A program made the position numbers and the translations under genes. Shown in pieces: positions 36,453-45,320 of a stretch of DNA of 63,544 nucleotides; the first letter of the stretch is position 1; each line of letters starts with the position of its first letter. The DNA comes from an uncultured Bacteroidales bacterium (GTDB taxonomy: Bacteria; Bacteroidota; Bacteroidia; Bacteroidales; Bacteroidaceae). The stretch covers positions 1 through 63,544 of the forward strand of contig CADCBO010000017.1 in the NCBI GenBank assembly GCA_902799685.1, read 5' to 3'. Below the pieces are notes generated by a model. The model was not told where the DNA came from. It worked only from the letters and a program-made list of their open reading frames with translations, and made no database searches.

Positions 36453-37721
36453 CTATTTGCCGTCTTGACTTTTATCCTTGAAAATGAGTGCGAACAGTAT
36501 AGCCACAACCATCATGTAGGCAGCAAACACGAACCATGCCCGGCTCCAGTCAGGACGTACTGCATTGAACACGTAATGGTCCATGACAGACCCGGCACCT
36601 ATCATGCCTATGGTGGCGCCTACGCCGTTAGACATCATCATGAAGAGTCCCTGGGCACTGGCACGGATGCTTTTATCAACATTCTTCTCTACATACAGGG
36701 AACCGGCGATATTGTAGAAATCAAAAGCTACTCCATAAAGGATGCAACTCAGTATAAACAACAGCACGCCGGGCATATCGGGAGTACCTACACCCAACAG
36801 GCCGAACCTGAGCACCCATGCCGCCATTGACATGAGCAAAACCTTCTTCATACCGTAACGTTTCATACAGAACGGCACAAGCAGAAAACACAGAGTCTCG
36901 GATATCTGTGAAAGGGACAACAGGGCATTGGAATTCCTGACAGCGAACGTATCGGCAAACGCGGGATTTGACGAAAAAGAACCCAGGAACGTATTGGCAT
37001 AGCCGTTTGTTATCTGCAGCGCACTGCCCATGAGGATGCAGAACATAAAGAATACTGCCATATATCTTTTCCGGAACAGGCTGAATGCATTAAGCCCGAA
37101 CGCATCCCTGAGGCTTCTCTCCGCCCTGCCACCGGTTGGGCATTGCGGCAGGGTAAGTGCGTACTGGCATAGGATTATTGATAAAAATCCTGACAGAATC
37201 AGCTGAGTGAAAGAATCCTGCATACGCACCCCGTCAACAGAAATATAGTTAACGGCCAGCATGCTGCATATAAAACCAACAGTACCGAACAACCTGATGG
37301 GAGGATAATCCTTGACAGGATCTCCTCCGGTCCTGGCAATTATGCTATAAGATACGGAATTGGTAAGAGCTACAGTAGGCATAAAGAACACTATGCTTGA
37401 TGCATAGAGTGAATAAAGCGGCAAAAACTGCACCTGCCCTGCCCTAAGACAGTACATGCCGGCCGACAGCATAAGCAGTCCGGCCAATGCATGGCATAAT
37501 GACAACAGACGCTGAGCCTGGATATACCTGTCCGCCACAATTCCCACGAGTGCAGGCATGAACAGCGACACGATACCGTTTGTGGCAAAGAACCACTTTA
37601 TCTGGCTGCCCAGTCCCACACCGGCAAGATACCTTCCGATGGAGATGAGATAGGCACCCCAAACCGCATACTGCAGGAACACCAGGATAATAAGTCTTAA
37701 TCTTATACCTTTTCCTAACAT
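36453..37721 (-). CDS. NupG-like nucleoside MFS permease
   Basis: A 422-residue MFS protein with twelve membrane segments. The N-terminus LIILVFLQYAVWGAYLISIGRYL and FFATNGIVSLFMPALVGIVADRY match the nucleoside:H+ symporter (NupG/XapB) family. Such permeases import nucleosides with protons. The UshA-like 5'-nucleotidase earlier in the window could provide nucleosides, but the two are far apart. A -7 box lies upstream at 37741. Confidence 0.82.
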   Translation of the reverse strand: MLGKGIRLRLIILVFLQYAVWGAYLISIGRYLAGVGLGSQIKWFFATNGIVSLFMPALVGIVADRYIQAQRLLSLCHALAGLLMLSAGMYCLRAGQVQFLPLYSLYASSIVFFMPTVALTNSVSYSIIARTGGDPVKDYPPIRLFGTVGFICSMLAVNYISVDGVRMQDSFTQLILSGFLSIILCQYALTLPQCPTGGRAERSLRDAFGLNAFSLFRKRYMAVFFMFCILMGSALQITNGYANTFLGSFSSNPAFADTFAVRNSNALLSLSQISETLCFLLVPFCMKRYGMKKVLLMSMAAWVLRFGLLGVGTPDMPGVLLFILSCILYGVAFDFYNIAGSLYVEKNVDKSIRASAQGLFMMMSNGVGATIGMIGAGSVMDHYVFNAVRPDWSRAWFVFAAYMMVVAILFALIFKDKSQDGK

Positions 37722-37740
37722 ATTAACAACTTTTTAACCG

Positions 37741-37748
37741 CAAAAATA
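37741..37748 (-). promoter_or_regulatory. Putative -7 box for the NupG-like gene
   Basis: TATTTTTG on the minus strand, 19 bp before the ATG, matches TAnnTTTG. Confidence 0.5.
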
Positions 37749-37806
37749 CCATTTTATGGCCAATCCTGACTATCCTCAGAGTCATTTTTCATATCTACCG
37801 TAACAA

Positions 37807-37870
37807 GTTATCAACATAATCGCGGACAAATTTTCAACACCACAAAAAATAGTTATCAACATGTTGAAAA
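37807..37870. other. Cluster of DnaA-box-like 9-mers
   Basis: In an AT-rich gap between two divergent genes are TTATCAACA (37808-37816 and 37853-37861) and TTTTCAACA (37831-37839 and, reversed, 37862-37870). Consensus DnaA box is TTATCCACA; each differs by one or two bases. TCAACATGTTGA at 37856 is also a palindrome, so a repressor operator is an alternative. Confidence 0.4.
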
Positions 37871-37926
37871 CTACCCGTTTTTTTTGAAAAATTAATTTGG
37901 TTGTTATATTTATTTTTGTATCGACT

Positions 37927-39366
37927 ATGATTCAAAGGGTAGTTTACGCTTTCAAAAGGACTCGGCTCTTTAAGCCGTTATTGTTCCTCATATCGGTCTT
38001 CATAACCGGTAATGTGCTACCTGTCACCGCTCAAATCCCAGGTTATTCTAACAGACTCCTGCCCGTAGGAGACACAGTAGTAAAGCGTATATTACCCAAA
38101 CCGATGACCGAATGCATGTATGTGGCCACCGACTATACGGAGATCCACTTTGAGCTTGATAAAGCAAAACTGGACATATCATACATGGACAACGGACTCT
38201 CCTTCCTACATCTGGACCATGTCATTGACTCTATCGGAGCTGAGAACATAACTGCAATTGAGCTTATCTCCCAATCATCACCTGAAGGTACCCTGAAACA
38301 CAACGAATGGCTTACCGAACACCGTTCACAGGTCATGATGAAATACCTGAAACGGGTATTCCCTGAACTGGTTGACAAGATTACGGTCAACAAGATATCG
38401 GAGTCATGGGAGAACCTGTCGCAATATGTGGCACAGGACCCCAACATGACCCAGGATTCCAAGCAAAGGGTCCTGGACGTAATTGAATCCGATGAACTGA
38501 GCGTGGTTAAAAAGAAACAACTGCTCAAGAGCACGTTGGGCAACGATCCCAACGTCGGAGACATTTATGACTATCTTTTCAAATACTATTACCCTGTAAT
38601 CCGTAACTCCGGCATATACATACTCCACATGGTTGAGCCCGGGACACCTGTTGAAGAAATCGAGCCTCAGACACAACCTCAGACGCATGACACCATAACT
38701 GCTCTTACGGACACAATCCCCTACCAGCCGGAGGGACAGGCAACAACCCTGTTAAGGAAGCGTCCGATCATTGCAGTCAAGACAAACCTGGCTTACGATG
38801 CATTCTTTACAAAGGAACTGGGTTGGGCACCTATTTATAATATAGAAGCAGAATTGTACCCGACAGAGAACGGACATTGGTCATGGCTTCTGGAATATGA
38901 ATTCCCGTGGCATTCAATAGACAGCAAGCACCAGTATCTCCAGATACTCAATCTCCAGCTTGAGAGCCGCAGGTACTTCAAATATGCATCACACCATTCA
39001 GGCCACTACATATCAGCATACGCAGGCATAAACCTTTATGACATATGCTTTGACAGGGTTGCCGGCCATGGTTATCAGGGTGAAGGTTTAGGCGGTGGCC
39101 TGGGCTACGGATATGTTCTGCCATTAGGCAAGAAACCAGACACTCCATGGAAACTGGAACTGTTCATAAAAGGCGGATACTACGCCACATTCTATGACCC
39201 GTACGATGCAGGTTCACCGTATGCAGGAAAGTACTACTATGAATGGTATGACAACCCCAAACTGTTTATCAGGCGTAACATGCTGTTCCAGTGGTTCGGT
39301 CCTACGGGTGCCGGTATAACCATAAGCTACGACCTTTTCAAAAAGACCATCAAGTCCGAAAAGTAG
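37927..39366 (+). CDS. DUF3575-type outer membrane protein
   Basis: A 479-residue protein. The start chosen is the ATG of MIQRVVYAFKRT; the frame opens earlier only from TTG. A signal peptide (PLLFLISVFITGNVLPVTAQ) is followed by an OmpA-like middle (YTEIHFELDKAKLDISYMDN; SQSSPEGTLKHNEWLTEHR) and a C-terminal membrane-barrel-like part (KTNLAYDAFFTKELGWAPIYN; SYDLFKK) of the DUF3575 family. Members are common in Bacteroidales next to fimbrial genes, but no fimbrin is here. It is first of a run of three outer-membrane genes before cobW. Confidence 0.75.
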   Translation: MIQRVVYAFKRTRLFKPLLFLISVFITGNVLPVTAQIPGYSNRLLPVGDTVVKRILPKPMTECMYVATDYTEIHFELDKAKLDISYMDNGLSFLHLDHVIDSIGAENITAIELISQSSPEGTLKHNEWLTEHRSQVMMKYLKRVFPELVDKITVNKISESWENLSQYVAQDPNMTQDSKQRVLDVIESDELSVVKKKQLLKSTLGNDPNVGDIYDYLFKYYYPVIRNSGIYILHMVEPGTPVEEIEPQTQPQTHDTITALTDTIPYQPEGQATTLLRKRPIIAVKTNLAYDAFFTKELGWAPIYNIEAELYPTENGHWSWLLEYEFPWHSIDSKHQYLQILNLQLESRRYFKYASHHSGHYISAYAGINLYDICFDRVAGHGYQGEGLGGGLGYGYVLPLGKKPDTPWKLELFIKGGYYATFYDPYDAGSPYAGKYYYEWYDNPKLFIRRNMLFQWFGPTGAGITISYDLFKKTIKSEK

Positions 39367-39407
39367 GCCGCCACTACCGATTGACCCTTTAACAACCATA
39401 TTTCAAC

Positions 39408-40694
39408 ATGAGCAGATCTTACATATTACTTCTGTCACTGCTGTTGTCATGCCCGTGCTTGGCACAGAAAGATGAGATAATAAAGACAGGATGGAACTTC
39501 GGACCGTTACCCGTGATAGGGTTTGATTCCGATCTGGGTTTCCAGTACGGACTGTGCTGTGACATCTTCAATTTCGGCGACGGCTCAAACTACCCTGTTT
39601 ACGACTACAAGATCAATGTGGAGGCATCGACATACACCAAGGGCTCCAGCATACTGCGTACATACGGTGATTTCAAGACGCTTATACCGGACGGCAAGCT
39701 GTTTTTTGACATCACATATTTCAATGCACCCAAATTCGGATTCTACGGTTTCAACGGGTTCGCACAGGAATATGACCCTGACAAGATTGTCTGGTATCCC
39801 TCGGCCACACCTTCAAATAATGCCAAGTCCGGCTACAACCTGATGTCTAAAAACCAGTTTCGTGTCATGGCAAGCGTGAGCAAAGAAATAGCCGGCAACC
39901 TGAGCGCCGCGGCAGGTGTCGCATTCTATCATATCACGACTGACCGCCTGGGTATCAGTGACTATGAGGGACAATACACACTCTTTGATGAATACGTGAG
40001 CAAAGGTCTTATACGTCCAAACGAGAAAAACGGCGGCAATGTGACACAGTTCAGGGCCGGTCTTGTCTATGACACACGTGACCACGACAGTGACCCCACC
40101 AGTGGAGAGAACATTGAGGCCTCGCTGGTCTATAGCCCTGACCTTATTGACGGCAACGGATATAGCAACCTGGGGTTGTATCTCTGTATGAGCCAGTACA
40201 GGTCCATATTCTCTGACAGACTTACATTCGCCTACCGTTTCCTTGTCCAGTCCAACCTATGGGGTGAGATACCTTACTGGTTCACCAACAACATCAACAG
40301 CATGTTCTTCCGCAAGCTTTACACGGAGGCAATAGGCGGGAACGCCTCTGTAAGAGGTTTGAACCGAAACGGTGTTCTAGGACAAGGAATCGTCATGGTC
40401 AACGGTGAAATACGCTGGAGGATATATGATTTCAAGTTCATAAACCAGAACTGGCAGATAGCCGCCAATCCGTTCTTTGATGCCGGTCAGGTCATACAGT
40501 CATACCGCCTTGACGAGCAGAAGGCTGCCGGTCTTCATTCAGGGAATGACGATGGCATCCACTGTACCGCTGGAGCCGGTTTCAAGCTTGTAATGAACCA
40601 CAATATGGTTTTGTCATTCGAGGCAGCCAAGGCTCTTGACAAGAATGACGGCAACGGTCTCTGGACCAATATAGGATTCAACTATCTGTTCTGA
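39408..40694 (+). CDS. Omp85/surface-antigen-type outer membrane beta-barrel protein 1
   Basis: A 428-residue protein with signal peptide (YILLLSLLLSCPCLA) and a barrel of the Bac_surface_Ag type: alternating aromatic strands, the turn GGNASVRGLNRNGVLGQG, and a C-terminus ending in F (WTNIGFNYLF). No POTRA domains precede the barrel. Barrels of this group in Bacteroidetes are of unknown transport role. It is a tandem paralog of the next gene, with about 5 bp between them, and follows the DUF3575 gene by 41 bp. Confidence 0.82.
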   Translation: MSRSYILLLSLLLSCPCLAQKDEIIKTGWNFGPLPVIGFDSDLGFQYGLCCDIFNFGDGSNYPVYDYKINVEASTYTKGSSILRTYGDFKTLIPDGKLFFDITYFNAPKFGFYGFNGFAQEYDPDKIVWYPSATPSNNAKSGYNLMSKNQFRVMASVSKEIAGNLSAAAGVAFYHITTDRLGISDYEGQYTLFDEYVSKGLIRPNEKNGGNVTQFRAGLVYDTRDHDSDPTSGENIEASLVYSPDLIDGNGYSNLGLYLCMSQYRSIFSDRLTFAYRFLVQSNLWGEIPYWFTNNINSMFFRKLYTEAIGGNASVRGLNRNGVLGQGIVMVNGEIRWRIYDFKFINQNWQIAANPFFDAGQVIQSYRLDEQKAAGLHSGNDDGIHCTAGAGFKLVMNHNMVLSFEAAKALDKNDGNGLWTNIGFNYLF

Positions 40695-40699
40695 ACGAT

Positions 40700-41998
40700 A
40701 TGCCACGCCGTCTGCTTACCATCTCCATTCTCCTGTCCGTATTGTTCACTACAGGAATTGAAGGTGCAGACAAAGGCACGGCAAAAGACGGATGGTCTGT
40801 CACCCCCCTGCCTGCGGTGGGCTATGACTCTGATTTCGGTTTCATGGGCGGCGGATTCATTGACATAAACTACTATGGCGGTCTGTACCCCAACTACAGA
40901 CACCGTTTTTGTCTTGAGGCCCTGGTCTATTCCAAGCATGCAAGCTATTACATGTTTCAGTATGACTCCCGATATCTGATACCCGGCATAAGGACACAGG
41001 CCAAACTGTTCTTTGACAACAACCCTCTCTACTGGTTCTACGGTTTCAATGGTGCGGTACACGATTATGATGCGGACCTAAACATGAACCGTGACAAAGG
41101 GATTGCATACTACAGCTTGGACCGCAAGTTCCTGAACGGACGTCTGGAATTTGAAGGTGACCTTTCAACCCACCTTGACTGGTCTGCCGGTATCTCATAC
41201 TGGCATTATTGGATAAAGGAGCTTAACTGGAAAGGATACGACCCTGATTTCACTCTTTTCAGGGAATACCGGCAAGCCGGCCTTATCGATGATGACGAAG
41301 CTTCAGGAGGAAACGTTGCCGAGTTCCAGGTCGGTCTAAAATATGACACCCGCGATATTGAAGCAGCGCCAACCCGTGGTGTATTTGCCGACATGAACGC
41401 CGTCTATGCACCTGACCTTTTCCACACAGGACATGATTACCTCAAGCTGGCCGCACGCCTGCGTCAGTATATAAGCCTTGGAACTGAAAGACTGGTTCTG
41501 GCATACAGTCTGGCATATCAGGGTACTTTTGCAGGCAATCCGGCCTTTTACTCCCAACCGTCACTGACGTATTTCAAGCCATCGGACGGTTTGGGCGGAG
41601 CCACCACGCTGCGAGGCGTATTATACAACCGTGTGGTTGGCAGTGACTATCTGTGGGGAAACTTTGAACTGCGTACCAGAATTATGGATTTCACGTTTCT
41701 GAAACGGCGCGTATTCGCAGTCGTGACTCCATTCTTCGATGCCGGAATAATAACTCAGCCTTTCCGTTTTGACCGTCAGACACAAGCGTTCCATGCCAAT
41801 GACAATGTGTCAGCCATTCCCTATGACGATTACCGTTCATCAATGCTAAAAAAAGCCCGGGAACTCCACATGAGCTACGGAATCAGTGCTCAGGCTGTCA
41901 TTGACTACAACTTCATCCCTACGATAGTGTTTGGCATACCTTTTGATAAAAGAGACGGTGAATACGGTCTGTATATGACCCTTGACTATATTTTCTGA
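40700..41998 (+). CDS. Omp85/surface-antigen-type outer membrane beta-barrel protein 2
   Basis: A 432-residue paralog of the preceding gene with the same opening after the signal peptide (WSVTPLPAVGYDSDFGFMGGG), the shared strand pattern (GGNVAEFQVGLKYDTRD) and the turn GGATTLRGVLYNRVVG in place of the VRG motif. It ends MTLDYIF with a terminal Phe, as barrel proteins do. The pair probably arose by tandem duplication. The cobW gene begins 15 bp later, so the group may be one transcription unit. Confidence 0.82.
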   Translation: MPRRLLTISILLSVLFTTGIEGADKGTAKDGWSVTPLPAVGYDSDFGFMGGGFIDINYYGGLYPNYRHRFCLEALVYSKHASYYMFQYDSRYLIPGIRTQAKLFFDNNPLYWFYGFNGAVHDYDADLNMNRDKGIAYYSLDRKFLNGRLEFEGDLSTHLDWSAGISYWHYWIKELNWKGYDPDFTLFREYRQAGLIDDDEASGGNVAEFQVGLKYDTRDIEAAPTRGVFADMNAVYAPDLFHTGHDYLKLAARLRQYISLGTERLVLAYSLAYQGTFAGNPAFYSQPSLTYFKPSDGLGGATTLRGVLYNRVVGSDYLWGNFELRTRIMDFTFLKRRVFAVVTPFFDAGIITQPFRFDRQTQAFHANDNVSAIPYDDYRSSMLKKARELHMSYGISAQAVIDYNFIPTIVFGIPFDKRDGEYGLYMTLDYIF

Positions 41999-42013
41999 CT
42001 TTATTATACATAT

Positions 42014-43282
42014 ATGACAGACAAGACTCCGGTCCTGCTGCTCACCGGTTATCTGGGCAGCGGTAAGACAACCCTTCTGAACCGCATCCTGAGCAACAGC
42101 AAAGGAATAAAGTTTGCTGTAATAGTAAATGACATAGGTGAGGTAAACATCGACGCCAGCCTGATACAGCAGGGAGGCGTGGTAGGCATGAACGATGACA
42201 GTCTGGTAGCCCTGCAAAACGGTTGCATCTGCTGCACCCTAAAGATGGACCTTGTGGAGCAGCTGCACCAGATAATAGCAATGCACCGTTTTGACTACAT
42301 AGTCATCGAGGCCAGCGGTATCTGCGAGCCCGGCCCCATAGCACAGACTATAGAATCCATCCCCCGCATGGATCCCAAATACACAAAAGACGGAATACCC
42401 CAGCTGGACTGCATAGTAACTGTCGTAGATGCCCTGCGCATACGCGACGAATTCGGCTGCGGCGATGACCTGGTAAAGAAGAATATTGGCGAGGAAGACC
42501 TGGAGAACCTGGTAATCCAGCAGATCGAGTTCTGTAACATCGTACTGCTGAACAAGGCATCGGAAGTAAGCGCCCAGGAGTTGCTCCGTATCCGCAAGGT
42601 TGTCCGCGCACTTCAGCCACGCGCACGCATACTTGAGTGTGACTACGGTAACATTGAACTGGAGAACATCCTCAATACCGGCATGTTTGACTTTGAACGT
42701 GTTGCCACCAGCGCCACCTGGATCCAGGAAATCGAAAAGCGCGGTGATGAGTTGGAGCACCAGGATGACGATGATGATGAGCATGAGCATCATCACCATC
42801 ACGATGATGACGATGATGATGACGACGAACATGAAGAGCATCATCACGAACATCATCATGACCATGAACACCATCATCACCATCACCACGATCACGAAGG
42901 CGGTGAGGTTGAGGAGTACGGAATAGGCACATACGTCTATTACGCCCGCCGTCCCATGGACCTGAACCGTTTTGACTGGTTCGTATCAAAGAAATGGCCC
43001 AAGGGCGTGATCCGCACCAAAGGAATGTGCTACTTCACCGATGAGTTCGATATCTGCTACCTCTTTGAGCAGGCCGGAAAGCAAATGAGCCTTAAGAACG
43101 CCGGACAGTGGTACGCCACCATGCCCGAGAACCAGCTGGCCAACATGCTGCGTTCCGACCCCACCCTTGCAGCCGATTGGGACGAAACATACGGAGACCG
43201 GATGCAAAAACTGGTATTCATCGGCCAGAACCTGGACAAAGCATACATCAAAAAAGAGTTAGACGCTTGTCTGGTGGATTAA
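42014..43282 (+). CDS. CobW/COG0523-family metallochaperone GTPase with His/Asp-rich segment
   Basis: A 422-residue G3E GTPase: P-loop GYLGSGKTT (12-20), CICC (71-74) as the metal-binding C-x-C-C, IEASGICEPGP, and N-K-A-S near 180. Residues 249-295 are almost purely His, Asp and Glu (over 20 His), a probable metal store. The C-terminal CobW_C domain follows. COG0523 proteins deliver zinc or other metals to clients, often in zinc limitation. Two outer-membrane barrels lie directly upstream, so an envelope link to metal uptake is possible but unproven. No Zur-like operator was recognised. Confidence 0.9.
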   Translation: MTDKTPVLLLTGYLGSGKTTLLNRILSNSKGIKFAVIVNDIGEVNIDASLIQQGGVVGMNDDSLVALQNGCICCTLKMDLVEQLHQIIAMHRFDYIVIEASGICEPGPIAQTIESIPRMDPKYTKDGIPQLDCIVTVVDALRIRDEFGCGDDLVKKNIGEEDLENLVIQQIEFCNIVLLNKASEVSAQELLRIRKVVRALQPRARILECDYGNIELENILNTGMFDFERVATSATWIQEIEKRGDELEHQDDDDDEHEHHHHHDDDDDDDDEHEEHHHEHHHDHEHHHHHHHDHEGGEVEEYGIGTYVYYARRPMDLNRFDWFVSKKWPKGVIRTKGMCYFTDEFDICYLFEQAGKQMSLKNAGQWYATMPENQLANMLRSDPTLAADWDETYGDRMQKLVFIGQNLDKAYIKKELDACLVD

Positions 43283-43295
43283 TACCCGCGACATT

Positions 43296-43328
43296 AAAAA
43301 AGGTTCGGAAAGTTTCCGAACCTTTTTT
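43296..43328. terminator. Bidirectional terminator after cobW
   Basis: AAAAAAGGTTCGGAAA and TTTCCGAACCTTTTTT are a perfect 16-bp inverted repeat around one G. It serves cobW (plus) and may also stop the convergent GGGtGRT transcript. Confidence 0.9.
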
Positions 43329-43403
43329 ACAATTCTCAATTTTCCGCTCGGCCCGAAGGGACGCTTTCACAAAGCGAAGCGACTGAAAGAATTTTCAATT
43401 CTC
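43329..43403. repeat. AATTGAGAATTG-type repeat with an inserted 45-bp core
   Basis: Ends are ACAATTCTCAATTTTC and AATTTTCAATTCTCAC, the same A/T motif (as reverse complement) that opens the 106-bp his repeats. A 45-bp core interrupts it, and AATTTTC is present on both sides of the core, like a target-site duplication. Confidence 0.55.
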
Positions 43404-44430
43404 ACTTCTTTGCAGCGAGAGCTTGAGCTACGTCAACGGCGCAAGCAACTGAGCAACCTACCATCGGGTTGTTACCGATACCCAGGAATCCCATCATCTC
43501 AACGTGTGCGGGAACTGAAGACGAACCTGCAAACTGAGCGTCAGAGTGCATACGACCCATGGTGTCGGTCATACCGTATGAAGCGGGACCTGCGGCCATG
43601 TTATCGGGATGCAGGGTACGGCCTGTACCACCACCTGAAGCTACTGAGAAGTAAGGCTTGCCAGCCAGGACACGCTCCTTCTTGTAAGTACCTGCCACGG
43701 GGTGCTGGAAACGTGTGGGATTGGTTGAATTACCTGTAATAGATACGTCAACACCCTCCTTCCACATGATAGCTACGCCCTCACGAACGTCGTCGGCACC
43801 ATAGCACCTAACCTTGGCACGGGGACCGTCGCTGTAAGGAATGGTCTTAACGACCTTGAGCTTACCTGTGTAGTAGTCAAACTTGGTCTGAACGTATGTG
43901 AAACCGTTGATACGGCTGATGATCTGTGCGGCATCCTTGCCCAGACCGTTCAGGATAACGCGCAGGGGCTGCTTGCGAACCTTATCGGCCTTGGCGGCAA
44001 TCTTGATGGCACCCTCGGCGGCAGCGAAACTCTCGTGACCGGCCAGGAATGCAAAGCACTGTGTCTTCTCAGAGAGCAGACGGGCAGCCAGGTTACCGTG
44101 ACCGAGACCAACCTTACGGTCATCGGCAACAGAACCGGGAATGCAGAAACTCTGAAGACCGATACCGATGTTCTCGGCAGCCTTTACGGCGCTCTTGTCA
44201 CCGGTCTTCTCACCCTCCTTGAGAGCGATGGCGCAACCTACAACGTAAGCCCACTTGGCGTTCTCAAAGCAGATAGGCTGAGTCTCCTCACAAGCCTTGT
44301 AAGGATCTATGCCGTAGCTGTCACAAATCTTGTTAGCCTCTTCAATTGAGGAGATTCCATGCTCGTTAAGAGCAGCGAGGATCTGCTTCATGCGGCGATC
44401 CTGTGATTCGAACTTGACTTCTCTGATCAT
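43402..44430 (-). CDS. GGGtGRT protein
   Basis: A 342-residue member of the GGGtGRT family, named for its GGGTGRT motif (266-272 here). Other conserved parts are KAYVVGCAIAL-like AYVVGCAIALKEGE, GLGHGNLAARLL, HESFAAAEG and MVGCSVACAVDV near the C-terminus with paired cysteines. The family occurs in anaerobic bacteria next to a NifU-like protein and is thought to work with it in iron-sulfur chemistry; the reaction is not known to me. It follows the disrupted partner gene by 12 bp in an apparent two-gene operon. Confidence 0.88.
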   Translation of the reverse strand: MIREVKFESQDRRMKQILAALNEHGISSIEEANKICDSYGIDPYKACEETQPICFENAKWAYVVGCAIALKEGEKTGDKSAVKAAENIGIGLQSFCIPGSVADDRKVGLGHGNLAARLLSEKTQCFAFLAGHESFAAAEGAIKIAAKADKVRKQPLRVILNGLGKDAAQIISRINGFTYVQTKFDYYTGKLKVVKTIPYSDGPRAKVRCYGADDVREGVAIMWKEGVDVSITGNSTNPTRFQHPVAGTYKKERVLAGKPYFSVASGGGTGRTLHPDNMAAGPASYGMTDTMGRMHSDAQFAGSSSVPAHVEMMGFLGIGNNPMVGCSVACAVDVAQALAAKK

Positions 44431-44442
44431 AGTAGTATCTCC

Positions 44443-45032
44443 TTATTCTTTACGGGGGTCAATAAACTTAACTGCACCGGCCTCCTTGGTGAAGCGTCCG
44501 TAGGTTGAAGTAACCTTCTTCAGAGCCTCGTTGGCATCGGTACCCTTCTTGATCTCATCCATGAGCTTACCGAAGTTGATGAACTCATATCCGCAAACCT
44601 GATCGTCCTTATCCAGAGCGATGCGGTTTACATAACCCTCGGCCATCTCAAGGTAGCGGACACCCTTGGCCTTGGTGCCGTACATGGTACCTACCTGGCT
44701 GCGCAGACCCTTACCAAGGTCTTCCAGACCGGCACCTACAATCAGACCACCCTCTGAGAAAGCGCTCTGTGAACGGCCGTAAACGATCTGCAGGAACAGC
44801 TCGCGCATGGCGGTGTTGATAGCGTCGCATACCAGGTCAGTGTTCAGATGTTGAGTGACAGTTTGCATGCACCCTGCTGAGGAGCGCACCAACCAATACC
44901 GTGGGTATAGCCTGAGATATCCTTGATCTCCTTGGCCTTGATCCACTTACCCTCTTCCGGAATGGGAGCGGGACCGTGCTTGGGACCTTTCTGGACCACG
45001 CACATGTTTTCAACTTCTTTTGAGTAAATCAT
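44443..45032 (-). pseudogene. NifU-like partner of GGGtGRT, broken by internal deletion/frameshift
   Basis: Two parts in different frames. The N-terminal part starts at the ATG at 45032 (MIYSKEVENMCVVQKGP) and reads to a stop at 44844 after CAPQQGACKLSLN. The C-terminal part (HLNTDLVCDAINTAMRELF to the stop at 44443) is in another frame. Intact relatives I remember have about 38 more residues between them, including a GCSGMTH cysteine motif that is missing here. So about 115 bp has been lost, with a frame change. Either a true mutation or an assembly error. The open frame that extends upstream of 45032 is just the tandem repeat translated. Confidence 0.78.
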
Positions 45033-45128
45033 AAATGGAATATGGTTTTTTATGATGATTTTCTTATCAGCCGCGAATTTACTCAAAAAACAGACCACAT
45101 TATTATATTTGGTCAAAAATAAAACAGA

Positions 45129-45280
45129 ATCTTTGACCTTCGGTCCAAGATAAGCTGCGCCTCGGGATAAAAAATAAACAAGTTTCTTTTTTCTCCTCTC
45201 GGATATATCTTTGACCTTCGGTCCAAGATAAGCTGCGCCTCGGGATAAAAAATAAACAAGTTTCTTTTTTCTCCTCTCGG
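45129..45280. repeat. Tandem 78-bp repeat with promoter boxes
   Basis: Two 74-bp identical copies (45129-45202 and 45207-45280) with a 4-bp joint. Each begins ATCTTTGACCTTCGGTCC and ends CTCCTCTCGG. A TATCTTTG -7 box is formed at the joint (45206-45213) and again after copy 2 (45288-45295). Confidence 0.9.
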
Positions 45281-45287
45281 CTTGCAT

Positions 45288-45295
45288 TATCTTTG
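45288..45295 (+). promoter_or_regulatory. Putative -7 box for the NigD-like gene
   Basis: TATCTTTG, 25 bp before the ATG at 45321. The sequence CTCTCGGCTTGCATTATCTTTG around it is a recurring promoter in Bacteroidales. The -33 spacing is imperfect. Confidence 0.55.
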
Positions 45296-45320
45296 CCAAA
45301 ACAAACAAAAGACTTGAATT

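Noticed and set aside
37807-37870. Chromosomal origin of replication
   Set aside because: Motifs depart from the consensus and no origin-linked genes are nearby, so only a DnaA-like cluster is claimed.
42239-42895. 218-residue frame antisense to cobW
   Set aside because: Produced by the repetitive GAT/CAT codons of the His/Asp-rich segment; it is mostly M, V, I with no family signature.
45033-45308. N-terminal extension (92 residues) of the NifU-like frame
   Set aside because: It is the translation of the tandem 78-bp repeat and the leader; the repeated LVYFLSRGAAYLGPKVKD is a by-product. The proper ATG is at 45032.
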